Part shown: one piece after another, positions 22,005-33,300 of the stretch
Numbering within the stretch: position 1 is the first letter of the stretch
Layout of the letters: every line of letters begins with the position of its first letter
Assembly: GCF_038502225.1 (NCBI RefSeq)
Contig: NC_091311.1
Span: 35,652,084 to 35,716,083, forward strand
Origin: Cherax quadricarinatus
Lineage: Eukaryota > Arthropoda > Malacostraca > Decapoda > Parastacidae
Direction: 5' to 3'
DNA length: 64,000 nucleotides
The notes under the pieces: model-generated
The model's database searches: none
What the model was told of the DNA's origin: nothing
Seen by the model: the letters and a program-made list of their open reading frames with translations, nothing else
Made by a program: the position numbers and the translations under genes

Positions 22005-22825
22005 AGGAATCAAACATTGAGGAAGCAAACATGGAGGAAGCAAACATGGAGGAAGCAAACATGGAGGAAGCAAACATGGAGGAAGCAAACATGGAGGAAG
22101 CAAACATGGAGGAAGCAAACATGGAGGAATCAAACATGGAGGAATCAAACATGGAGGAATCAAACATGGAGTAAGCAAACATGGAGGAAGCAAACATGGA
22201 GGAAGCAAACATGGAGGAATCAAACATGGAGGAATCAAACATGGAGGAATCAAACATGGAGGAATCAAACATGGAGGAAGCAAACATGGAGGAATCAAAC
22301 ATGGAGGAATCAAACATGGAGGAAGCAAACATGGAGGAATCAAACATAGAGGAATCAAACATAGAGGAATCAAACATGGAGTAAGCAAACGTGGAGGAAG
22401 CAAACATGGAGGAATCAAACATGGAGGAATCAAACATGGAGGAATCAAACATGGAGGAATCAAACATGGAGGAATCAAACATGGAAGAATCAAACATGGA
22501 GGAATCAAACATGGAGGAAGCAAACATGGAGGAATCAAATATGGAGGAATCAAACATGGAGGAATCAAACATGGAGGAAGCAAACATGGAGGAATCAAAC
22601 ATGGAGGAAGCAAACATGGAGGAATCAAACATGGAGGAATCAAACATGGAGGAAGCAAACATGGAGGAATCAAACATGGAGGAAGCAAACATGGAGGAAT
22701 CAAACATGGAGGAATCAAACATGGAGGAAGCAAACATGGAGGAATCAAGCATGAAGTAATCAAACATGGAGGAATCAAACATGGAGGAAGCAAACATGGA
22801 GGAAGCAAACATGGAGGAATCAAAC
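22005..22825. repeat. 15-bp satellite ATGGAGGAAGCAAAC / ATGGAGGAATCAAAC
   Basis: About 55 units in exact 15-bp register. Two versions differ by one base (GCAAAC or TCAAAC), giving a readable two-letter string. Near the right end a five-unit block A-S-A-S-S repeats (A for GC, S for TC). A GAGTAAGC variant occurs twice, 210 bp apart (22171 and 22381). Each unit begins ATG on the + strand, so many nested open frames appear (repeat Met-Glu-Glu-Ala/Ser-Asn); they are interrupted by the TAA variants and have no gene context. Confidence 0.97.
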
Positions 22826-23351
22826 ATGTGGAATAAAACGGGAGGATACAAAAGGAGGAAGAAAGAGGAAGAAAACGAAAGGATGAAAATAGGAAGCGGG
22901 AAAAACAAAGGAGGAAGAAAGAGGAAGGTGGAAGAAAACTGGAGGAAGAAAATTAGAGGAAGAAAACAGAGGTAGGAGGAAGAATGCAGTAAAGTAGCAT
23001 GGAAGAAGCAAATAAAGGGCTAAAGGAAGGAAATAAAAAATAGAGGAAGAATGTACAAAATAGAAGGAAAAAATCAAAAGAATAGTAGAATTAAAAAAGA
23101 ATTGAGGAAATAAATACAGGCGAGAAGGAAGAATAGAGAAAATGAAGGAAAAACAAAAGATAAACGAGAATGAAGGAAGCAAGGTGAAAGAAGAAAGGAA
23201 TGCATAAAGGAGATAGCAAACAGATGAGGAGGGAAGAAAAAAGAGAACGAGAAGGAAGGAGAAAAACACAAGGAGAAGGAAGGAAGGAAGGAAACAGTGA
23301 TGGATGGAAACGAAGTGGCAAATCAGAGGAACAGAGACAGAAGAAAGAAAT
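22826..23351. other. purine-rich DNA, no clear period
   Basis: GGAGGAAGAAAG-type motifs at irregular spacing. No gene. Confidence 0.6.
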
Positions 23352-23930
<579 letters not shown>

Positions 23931-24892
23931 TGTATATAGAGGAATTAAAGAAAACAGGGGAAGGAAGAAACGGTGAAAGGAAAGAAAAGATTGGTAGAAG
24001 AAAGCAGAGAACAAACATATGAATAAACGAAGGAAATAAAGCAAATTGATGATGAATGAATGAAAGAAGGAAGCAGAGGTTGAAAGAAGGAAAATAAAAG
24101 AGATGCAGAAAAAAAGAAAAGTGGAACAAATAACAGAAGCGAGAGAGAAGAAAAAATAGATAAAGAAAGAAAGAAAATGAAAGAAAGAAGTAGAAGGAAG
24201 AACAAAGTTGTAAATGAAGGAAAAAAGTGAAATTAAAAAGAGAGATGGAAGGAAAAACAGAGATGCAAAACAAGAAGAAGAAGAAAGAAAGAAAGAGAAA
24301 AAATGGTGCAAGAAAAAACTGAAATGTGAAAGGAGAAAAAAAATAGACGAAAAAAGTAAAAAAAAAAAGATAAATGAAGGAAAGAAAAAAGGGTGAAGGA
24401 AGAAAAAAGATAAATGAAAGAAACAAGAGAAGGAAAGAGAGGAGTGAAGGAAAGAAAGATAAAAATGAAGGAAGAAACAGATAAGGGAAGGAAAGAAAGA
24501 GAGATGTGAAAGAAATAAAGAGAGAAGGAAATGAAAAAAAACTGATAAAGAGAAGGAAGAAAGAGAGAAATGAAGGAAAAAAAGAGAAAACAGAGGAAAG
24601 AAATAGATAAAGAGAAGGAAAGAAAGAGAAGTGAAGGAAATGGAGAAAGGAAGGAGAGAAACATATAAACAGAAAGGAAAAAGAGAGAAGCGAAGGAAAA
24701 AAGAGAAAAATGAAGGAAAAAAGAGAGAAATGAAGGAAAAAAGAGAGAAGTAGTGGAAACAGAGAGGTGAAAGAAAGAGATAAGTGAAGGAAAGAGAGAA
24801 TTGATGGAAGGATGCAGAAGTGAAGGAAAGAAACAAAAGGGTGGAATAGAAGAGCAAAGATAAAAGAAAGCAAAAGAAAGAAAAAAACAGAA
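23931..24892. other. purine-rich DNA with weak 19-21 bp repeats
   Basis: AGAGAGAAATGAAGGAAAAA-like units can be followed between about 24430 and 24780 but are irregular. No gene. Confidence 0.65.
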
Positions 24893-25335
24893 GGGTGGAG
24901 GAAGGAAACAGAAGAGTGGACGAAGGAAACAGAAGGGTGGAGGAAGGAAACAGAAGGGTGGAGGAAGGAAACAGAAGGGTGGAGGAAGGAAACAGAAGGG
25001 TGGAGGAAGGAAACAGAAGAGTGGAGGAAGGAAACAGAAGGGTGGAGGAAGGAAACAGAGGTGGAAGAAGGAAACAGAGGTTAAGAAGGAAACAGAGATG
25101 GAGGAAGGAAACAGAGGTGGAAGAAGGAAACAGAGGTGGAAGAAGGAAACAGAAGGGTGGAGGAAGGAAACAGAAGGGTGGAGGAAGGAAACAGAAGGGT
25201 GGAGGAAGGAAACAGAAGGGTGGAGGAAGGAAACAGAAGGGTGGAGGAAGGAAACAGAAGGGTGGAGGAAGGAAACAGAAAGTACGGGGAAAACAACAGA
25301 AGGGTGGAGGAAGAAAGCAGATGGGTGGAGGAGTG
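24893..25335. repeat. 21-bp purine minisatellite (GGTGGAGGAAGGAAACAG core)
   Basis: Twenty-one units of GGTGGAGGAAGGAAACAGAA plus G. A cluster of shorter units (GAGGTGGAAGAAGGAAACA, 18 bp) sits in the middle at about 25060-25150. The monomer is nearly identical to that of the 30-54 kb field. Confidence 0.95.
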
Positions 25336-25960
25336 AAACAGTTAAATGAAAGAAACAGTTGAGTGAAGAGTAGAAACAGAATGTCGATGGATTAATGTTG
25401 ATAATGGAGGAAGGAAATAAAGAGGGAAGAAAAACATCAGGAAGGTGACGGGAATAAAGGGGACGAATGAAGAAAAAAGAAGGATGAATAAAGAAATCAG
25501 AATGATGAATTAAGATAATAAACGGGTGAATAAATAAAACAGAAAGAAAAATGGAAAGCAGATAATGAAATAAAGAAAACAGTTGGATGAATATAGAAAA
25601 GAATGAGTCAATAAAAGGAACCGAGGGACGGATAAAAACGAAAGGGTGGATAGAGGAAAGGGAAGAGTAGGTAAAGAAAGCAAAAGAGCGACTAAAGAAA
25701 ACAGAATGGTGAATAAAGAGAACAGAAAAGTGAATAAAGAAAATAGAAGGGTGAATAAACAAATTAAAAGGAGAAATAGACTTAGACTTTGAATAAGACA
25801 ACATGAAGATGGAGAAGAAAAATAAAGAAAACAGATGTACGCAGAAAGTAAACAGATTAATGGGGGATGAAAACAGAGACATTGGGAAGGAAATAGAGGA
25901 AAGGAGGAAGGAAGACAATAGAGGCATGCAGGAAGAGATCAGAAGAAAGGAAGAATAAAC
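25336..25960. other. purine-rich DNA, decayed repeat
   Basis: GGTGAATAAAGAAAACAGAA-like motifs at about 21-27 bp spacing. No gene. Confidence 0.6.
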
Positions 25961-26120
25961 AGAAGCATGCAGGAAGGAAGGAATGGAGGAATGAAACGGA
26001 AACATGCAGGATGGAATGAATTATGGAAACAGAAGCATGCAGGAAGGAAGGAATGGAGGAATGAAACGGAAACATGCAGGATGGAATGAATTATGGAAAC
26101 AGAAGCATGCAGGAAGGAAT
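25961..26120. repeat. 70-bp tandem duplication
   Basis: AGAAGCATGC begins at 25961, 26031 and 26101. The two 70-bp units are practically identical and each contains two diverged GCATGCAGGA-type sub-units. Confidence 0.93.
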
Positions 26121-26179
26121 GAAGGAAGGAAGGAAATGAATTATGAAACAGGAGCAGAAGAAATGAAAAGGAAGGAACG

Positions 26180-26755
26180 GAGAAGGAAACATGCAAAAAG
26201 GAATGAACAAGGAAGGAAGGAATGAAGGAAGGATCAGAAGCATGCAGGAAGGAATGAAAGAAGGAAGCAGAAACATGCAAGAAGGAATGAAGGAAGGAAG
26301 CAGAAACATGCAAAAAGGAATGGAGGAAGGAAGCAGAAACATGCTTAAAGGAATGAAAGAAGGAAGCAGAAACATGCAAGAAGGAATGAAGGAAGGAAGC
26401 AGAAACATGCAAGAAGGAATGAAGGAAGGAAGCAGAAACATGCAAGAAGGAATGAAGGAAGGAAGCAGAAACATGCAAGAAGGAATGAAGAAAGGAAGCA
26501 GAAACATGCAAGAAGGAATGAAGGAAGGAAGCAGAAACATGCAAGAAGGAATGGAGGAAGGAAGCAGAAACATGCAAGAAGGAATGAAGGAAGGAAGCAG
26601 AAACATGCAAGAAGGAATGAAGGAAGGAAGCAGAAACATGCAAGAAGGAATGAAGGAAGGAAGCAGAAACATGCAAGAAGGAATGAAGGAAGGAAGCAGA
26701 AACATGCAAGAAGGAATGAAGGAAGCAGAAACATGCAAGAAGGAATGAAGAAAAG
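26180..26755. repeat. 33-bp satellite (GCAAGAAGGAATGAAGG ...)
   Basis: About sixteen units: GCAAGAAGGAATGAAGG then AAGGAAGCAGAAACAT. Because 33 is divisible by three, the + strand has a 185-codon open frame (26191-26748) with an 11-residue period (MQEGMKEGSRN). The period matches the DNA unit exactly, third-position changes are not favoured over others, and there is no promoter or splice context, so I do not annotate a gene. Confidence 0.95.
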
Positions 26756-28095
26756 GAATGGAGGAAGGAAGCAGAAGCACGCAATAAGGAATGGAGGAAT
26801 AAAATAGAAGCGTGCAGGAAGGAAAGAATGAAGGAAGAAAACAGTAGTATGCAGGAAAGAAGGAATGAAGGAAACAAAGAGACATGCAAAACAATCAAAG
26901 GAGTAAAGGAAGAAAAGGAAAAAAACGATGAAAATAGTGAATGAAGAACCAGGAGGAGGAAGAGGAAGAAAATGAGGAAAAGGAAAAAGGTAGGAAGAGG
27001 CGTTAGAACAGAAAGGAAACAGAAGGTTGAAAGACAGATAAAGAAAGTGGCAAAAGAAATATTTGGAGAAGTGTAGGAAGAAAAATAAGAAGAAATGAAG
27101 AAATAAATAGAAAGGAAGAGGATGGAGGAGGAAATGGAAGAAGCAGACGAAGGTTGGAGGAAGGAAGCAACCGATGAAAGAAGGAAACAAGGAGATGGAG
27201 AGGAAGAAAATGAGAGATGAATGGAGAAATACAAAGATAGAAAGGAAGAAAATAATAGAAAATGAAAAAAATAGGAAGGAAGAAAAGAGAGATAACGTAT
27301 GGAAACAAAGCAGTGGTGGAGATAAACAGAATAAAGAGAAATAAAACCAAAGGAGAATTAAAGAAATAGAATAAATATAAGGAACAGAAGGAAAGAATGA
27401 GAGAGAAAGATGGAAGAAGGAAATAGAAAGATATAGAAGGAAAATACAAATAACAATGAAAAATACCATAGAAGAAAGAAAACAGAAAGAAAAGAAATAG
27501 AATAACGAGATGGAAGAAACAATCAGGGAGAAGAAAGAAGAAAGGAGAGGGAAGGATTGAAGTGAATGAAGAATAAGAGGAGATGTCGATGAAAGAAACA
27601 GAGGGAAATAGGAGTAAATATGCAGATGGAAGATGGAAACAGCGATAAATCGGTAAACGGAAGGTTTGAGAGAGAAATCAGAGGGATGGACAAAGAAAAT
27701 AGAGAGAGAGGAATGAAAAGGAGGATGGAAGAAAACGCAAGAGATCAGAGGAAAGAAACGGAAGAGGTGGTAGAGAAAAGGAACAAGAAGAAGAGGAAGA
27801 AAACATAGGGAAGAGCACTGAACCAGAGGAAAGAGGAAGAAATTAAAATGAAGAGGAAGAAAGCAAAGGGGAGAAGAAGAAAACAGAGGGAATAGAATGA
27901 AAAAAAAAAGTTTGGAGAATAAACGAAGAGGCAGAAAGAAGAAAAAAAATATAGGAAAACAAAGAAAAGAGTGAAGGAAGCGATCAGAAAAAAACAGGAG
28001 AGAGAAACAGGGAATGGAGGAAGAGATGGAGGAAGTAAACAGAGGAAAATTCAAGGATGAAGGAGAATGGAAATCAAGAAAAATTAAAAAAACAC
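26756..28095. other. purine-rich DNA, no clear period
   Basis: 1.3 kb of A/G-rich, irregular sequence with GGAAGAAA motifs. No coding motif seen on either strand. Confidence 0.6.
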
Positions 28096-28345
28096 TTGAA
28101 GAAGAAGGAAACAAAAGAGAAGAAACAGAAGAGAAGAAACAGAAGAGAAGAAACAGAAGAGAAGAAACTAAAAGGGAAGAAACAGAAGAGAAAAAGTAGA
28201 AGAGAAGAAACAGAAGGAAAGAAACAGAAGAGAAGAGACAGAAGGGAAGAAATAGAATAGAAGAAACAGATGGGAAGAAAATTAATAGAAGAGACAGAAG
28301 AAAATAAACAGAAGAGAAGAAAACAGAAGTTTTGAAAGAAGGATA
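28096..28345. repeat. 14-bp minisatellite AGAAACAGAAGAGA
   Basis: Four exact 14-bp units near 28117-28172, followed by diverged units to about 28345 (AGAAACTAAAAGGGA, AGAAACAGAAGGAA). Confidence 0.85.
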
Positions 28346-29210
28346 CAATGAAGAGGATGAGATAAACAAGTGAGAAGACAGAAGAAAAAGAAGAGAAAGG
28401 AAATTATGAGGAAACAGAGAGGTGAAGAAGAAGAGAGAAATAACCAAAAAGAAAGAGGGAGTAAACAGAAGGGAGAAAATATTAAAATGTGTGTGGAGGG
28501 AGGAAACAGAAGAAAGAAGGAAGCAGAAAGGTGGAGGAAGGAAGATAAATAGTAGGGAAGAAATGAATAAAAAATGGGAGAAGAAATGGTAGGGTGAAGA
28601 GAGAAACAGAAGGGTGGAGGAAAGAAATAATGGAATGGAGGAACAGAGAAGAAATTAAAGGAAGGAAAGAAGGAGTTGAAGGATAGAGAAGGAAGAGGTG
28701 GAGGAAATAATCGTAATGTGAAGGAACAAAACAGAAGAATGAGGAAGGAGAAAAGAAAATAAGAAAATAGAGTGATGGAAGAAGGAAATAAAGAGGATAA
28801 AAGGAACGTAGATTGAAGGAAGATATAGAAGGAGGGAATAAATAGAGGGATAGAAGAAAATAGAAAGATGGAAGAAATAAATAAGATATGGAAGGATGGC
28901 GATAATAAAGAAATAGAAGGAAGAAGGAGATAAAGAAATAGAAGGAAGAAGGAAACAGAAAGATGAAGGAAGTAAAAATAAGGATGGAAGAAATAAATAG
29001 AAAGAGAAATGAAGTAGAAAAGAAGAGAAAAAAATAATGGAAGGGGTGGAAAAAATATGAGGAAGAAGGAAATAAATGAAAGGACAAATGAACTAAAAAG
29101 GAAAGTGGAGAAAAAGAATCAGGAAGGAAAAACAACAGAGTAAAGGATGATAACGAAGACTTGGAAAACGGAAGACAATTGGAATAAAGAAAGTAGAGGA
29201 ATGTATGAAA
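28346..29210. other. purine-rich DNA, no clear period
   Basis: A/G-rich sequence. GATAAAGAAATAGAAGGAAGAAGG is locally duplicated near 28910-28950. No gene. Confidence 0.6.
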
Positions 29211-29560
29211 GAAACAGAGATGATGGAAGGAAACAGAGGTAGATTAAGGAAACAGAGATACAGGAAGGCAACAGAGGAGGGGGAAGGAAGCAGGATGTGG
29301 GGGAAGGAAACAGAGATGGAGGAAGGAAGCAGAAGATGGAGGAAAGGAACAGAGATGGAGGAAGAAAACAGAAGATGGAGGAAAGGAACAGAGATGGAGG
29401 AAGGAAACAGGAGATGGAGGAAGGGAGCAGAGATGGAGGAAGGAAACAGAAGATGGAGGAAAGGAACAGAGATGGAGGAAGGAAACAGGAGATGGAGGAA
29501 GGGAGCAGAGATGGAGGAAGGAAACAGAGGAGGAAGAAAACAGAAGTGATGGAACGGAAC
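29211..29560. repeat. 39-bp dimeric minisatellite (19 + 20 bp)
   Basis: AGATGGAGGAAAGGAACAG (19 bp) alternates with AGATGGAGGAAGGAAACAG plus one base, variants of the same sub-unit. A higher-order block of four sub-units (GAAGATGG, AAAGGAAC, GGAGATGG, GGGAGC) occurs twice, at about 29386-29460 and 29440-29530. Confidence 0.88.
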
Positions 29561-30370
29561 AAACAGATAAAGGAAAAACAGAATGAACAGAGAGGAGTGG
29601 TGGAACAAATGGGGAGGAGGAAGGAAAGAAAAGAGATGAAGAAGGAAGGGGAGGATAAAACAAATGGAATGATGGAAACAGTGGAACACGAAGGAAACAG
29701 TAAGATAACCGAACTTAGCGAATAAGAGAGTGTCAACAGAAAAATTTACCAAGAGATGAAGGAAGAAAACAGATGTGGAGGAAAAAAAACAGAAAAATTG
29801 TATAAATTAACAGAGTTGAAATAAAGAAACAGAGTTAAAACAAGAAACAAAGAATAAGGGAAAAGAGATAGAAAGTTGGAGGAAAGAAACAGAGATTTGG
29901 AGTAAAGAAACAGGGAATTGGAGGAGGAGCAAAGAAACTAAGGAGAGAGAGATGGAGGAAAAAAAAAGAATGTACAGGAAAGAAAAAGAGGTATGAAGTA
30001 AGGTAAAAAAAGAATGAACAAAGGTAATAGGATAAGAGGGAAGAAAAGGAGGAATATTTAAAGAAAATTGATTAATGAGAGAAGAATAGAGAAAGAACTA
30101 AGAAAAAACAAGGAAAGAAAGAAAAAGGAAAAAAAACGAAAGAAACAAAATGTTGTAGGAAGAAAAGAGAGAGAAGGATAAAGCAAAGAGAAATGTAAAG
30201 GAAGAAACCAGGGAGAGGAAGAAACAGAGAGGTGGAGGAAAGAAACAGAGTAGTGGGGAAAAGAAACAAAATAGTGCAGAAACGAAACAGAGTAGTGGAG
30301 AAAGCAAGCAGATAAGTGGAGGAAAGTAACAGAGAGCCGGAAGAAACAAATAGAGCAGCGGAGGAAATAA
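29561..30370. other. purine-rich DNA grading into the 21-bp field
   Basis: AAAGAAACAGAG motifs become steadily more regular toward 30200, where a 21-bp period takes over. No gene. Confidence 0.65.
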
Positions 30371-33300
30371 AAGAGAAATGGAGGAAATAAACAGAAATGG
30401 AGGAAGGAAACAGATAGGTATAGGAAAGAAACAGAAAGGCGGAGGAAGGAAACAGATAGGTGGAGGAAAGACACAGAATAGAGGAGGAAGGAAACAGATA
30501 GGTGGAGGAAAGAAACAGAGAAATGAAGGAAAGAAACAGAGTAGTTGGGGAAACAAACAGAGTAGTGGAGGAAGGAAACACATAGGTAGAGGAAAAAAGC
30601 AGAACAGTAGTGGATGAAAGAGAGAGGTGGAGGAAAGAAACAGAAACGTGGAGGAATGAAGAAATGATGGAGGAAAGAAACAGAGTAGTGGAGAAGGGAA
30701 ACAGAGAGGTCTAGGAAAGAAACAGAGTAGTAGAGGAAAGAACAGGGTAGTGGAGGAAAGAAACAGAGTAGTGGAGTAAGGAAACACATAGGTGCAAAAA
30801 AGAAAAAGAGTAGTTGGGAAAGAAACAGAGAGGTGGATGAAGGAAACAGAGAGTTGGAGGAAGGAAACAGAGAGTTGGAGGAAGGAAACAGAGAGTTGGA
30901 GGAAGGAAACAGAGAGGCTTTGGAAGGAAACAAAGAGGTGGAGGAAACACACACAAAGCAGGAGGAAGGAAATAGAGATATAGAAGGGAAACAAAGAGGT
31001 CGAGGAAGGAAACAGGGAGGAGGAAGGAAACAGAGAAGTCGAGGAAGGAAACATAGAGGAGGAACAAGGAAACATAGATGTGGAGGAAGGAAACAGAGAG
31101 ATTAAAGAAGGAAACAGAGAGGTTTTGGAAGGAAACAAAGAGGTGGAGGAAACACACACAAAAGTGGAGGAAGGAAATAGAGATATAGAAGGGAAACAAA
31201 GAGGTCGACAAATAAAACAGAGACGCGGAGCAAGGAAACAGAGAAGTGGAGGAAAGAAACGGAAAGGTAGAGGAAAGAAACAGAGAGGAATAGGAAAGAA
31301 ACAGACTGGTGGAGGAAACAAACAGTATTGGAAAAAAGAAACAGAGAGGTGGAGGAAAGAAACGGAAAGGTTGAGGAAATAAACAGAGAGGTGGAGGAAA
31401 GAAACAGTAGTGGAAGAAAGAAACAGAGAGGTGGAGGAAAGAAACAGTAGTGGAAGAAAGAAACGGAGTAGTGGAGGAAAGAAACAGATAAACGGAGGAA
31501 AGAAAAAAAGTGGACGAAAGAAACAGAGTCGTGCAGCAAATAAACATAGTAGTGGAGGAAGGAAACACAGAGGTGGATGAAAGAAAGAAAAAGGTGCAAG
31601 AATGAAACAGAGAGATGTAGGAAAGAAACAGAGGTGAGGAGCAATGAAACGAGAGGTGGACGAAGGAAACAGAGTAGTGGATGAAGGAAACAAAGAGTTC
31701 GAGTAAAGAAACAGAGAGGTGTAGGGAAGAAACAGAGGGGTGGAGGAAAGAAACAGAGAGGCGGATTAGAGAAACAGAGTAGTGGAGGAAGGAAACAGAG
31801 AGGTGGAGGAAAGAAACAGAGAGACAGAGGAAAGAAACAGAGTAGTGGAGGAAGGAAACAGAGAGGTAGAGGAAAGAAACAAAAAGGTGGAGAAAAGAAA
31901 CAGAGTAGTGGAGGAAAGAAACAGAGAGGCAGAGGAAAGAAACAGAGTAGTGGAGGAAGGAAACAGAGAGGCGAAGGAAAGAAACAGAGAGACAGAGGAA
32001 AGAAACAGAGTAGTGGAGGAAGGAAACAGAGAGGTAGAGGAAAGAAACAGAAAGGTGGAGAAAAGAAACAGAGTAGTGGAGGAAAGAAACAGAGTAGTTG
32101 GCGAAGGAAACAGAGAGGCAGAGGAAAGAAACAGAGGGGTGGAGGAAAGAAACAGAGAGGCAGAGGAAAGAAACAGAGTAGTGGAGGAAGGAAACAGAGA
32201 GGTAGAGGAAAGAAACAGAAAGGTGGAGGAAAGAAACAGAGTAGTGGAGGAAAGAAACAGAGAGGCGGAGGAGAGAAACAGAGTAGTTGACGAAGGAAAC
32301 AGAGAGGTGGAGGAAAGAAACAGAGGGGTGGAGGAAAGAAACAGAGAGGCAGAGGAAAGAAACAGAGTAGTGGACGAAAGAAACAGAGAAGCGGAGGAAA
32401 GAAACAGAGAGGTGGACGAAAGAAACAGAGTAGTGGAGGAAAGAAACATAGAGGCGGAGGAAAAAAACAGAGAGGTGGAGGAAAGAAAAAGAGTAGTGGA
32501 GGAAAGAAACAGAGAGGCGGAGGAGAGAAACAGAGTAGTTGAGGAAGGAAACAGAGAGGCGGAGGAAAGAAACAGAGAGGTGGAGGAAAGAAACAGAGGG
32601 GTGGAGGAAAGAAACAGAGAGGCAGAGGAAAGAAACAGAGTAGTGGAGGAAGGAAACAGAGAGGCGGAGGAAAGAAACAAAGGTGGAGGAAAGAAACAGA
32701 AGTGTAGAGGAAAGAAACAGAGAGGAAGAGGAAGGAAACAGAGTAGTGGAGGAAGGAAACAGAGAGGCAAAGGAAAGAAACAGAGAGGTGGAGGAAAGCA
32801 ACAGAGGGATGGAGGAAAGAAACAGAGTAGTAGAGAAAAGAAGCAGAGAGGCGGAGAAAGAAACAGAGAGGAGGAGGAAAGAAACAGAGGGGTGGAGGAA
32901 AGAAACAGAGTGGTGCAGGAAATAAATATAGTAGTGGAGGAAGGAAACAGAGGTGGATAAAAGAAACAAAGAGGTGCAAGAATGAAACAGAGAGATGTTG
33001 GAAATAAACAGAGTAGAGGAGCAATGAAACGAGAGGTGGACGAAGGAAACAGAGTAGTGGAAGAAGGAAACAAAGAGGTCGAGAAAAAGAAACAGAGAGA
33101 TGGAGGAAAGAAACAGAGTAGTGGAGGAAAGAAACAGAGAGGCGAAGGAAAGAAGCAGAGTAGTGGAGGAAGGAAACAGAGAGGCGGAGTTAAGAAACAG
33201 AGGGGCGGAGGAAAGAAACAGAGGGGTGGAGGAAAGAAACAGAGAGGCGAAGGAAAGAAGCAGAGTAGTGGAGGAAGGAAACAGAGAGGCAGAGGAAAGA

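Noticed and set aside
26191..26748. 185-codon 11-residue repeat protein
   Set aside because: The period equals the 33-bp DNA unit, with no bias of changes toward third positions and no gene context.
31782..32960. 392-codon plus-strand frame as a coiled-coil protein
   Set aside because: The seven-residue EERNREV period is exactly the 21-bp unit. It starts and stops at random repeat variants, and the repeat continues outside it in the same way.
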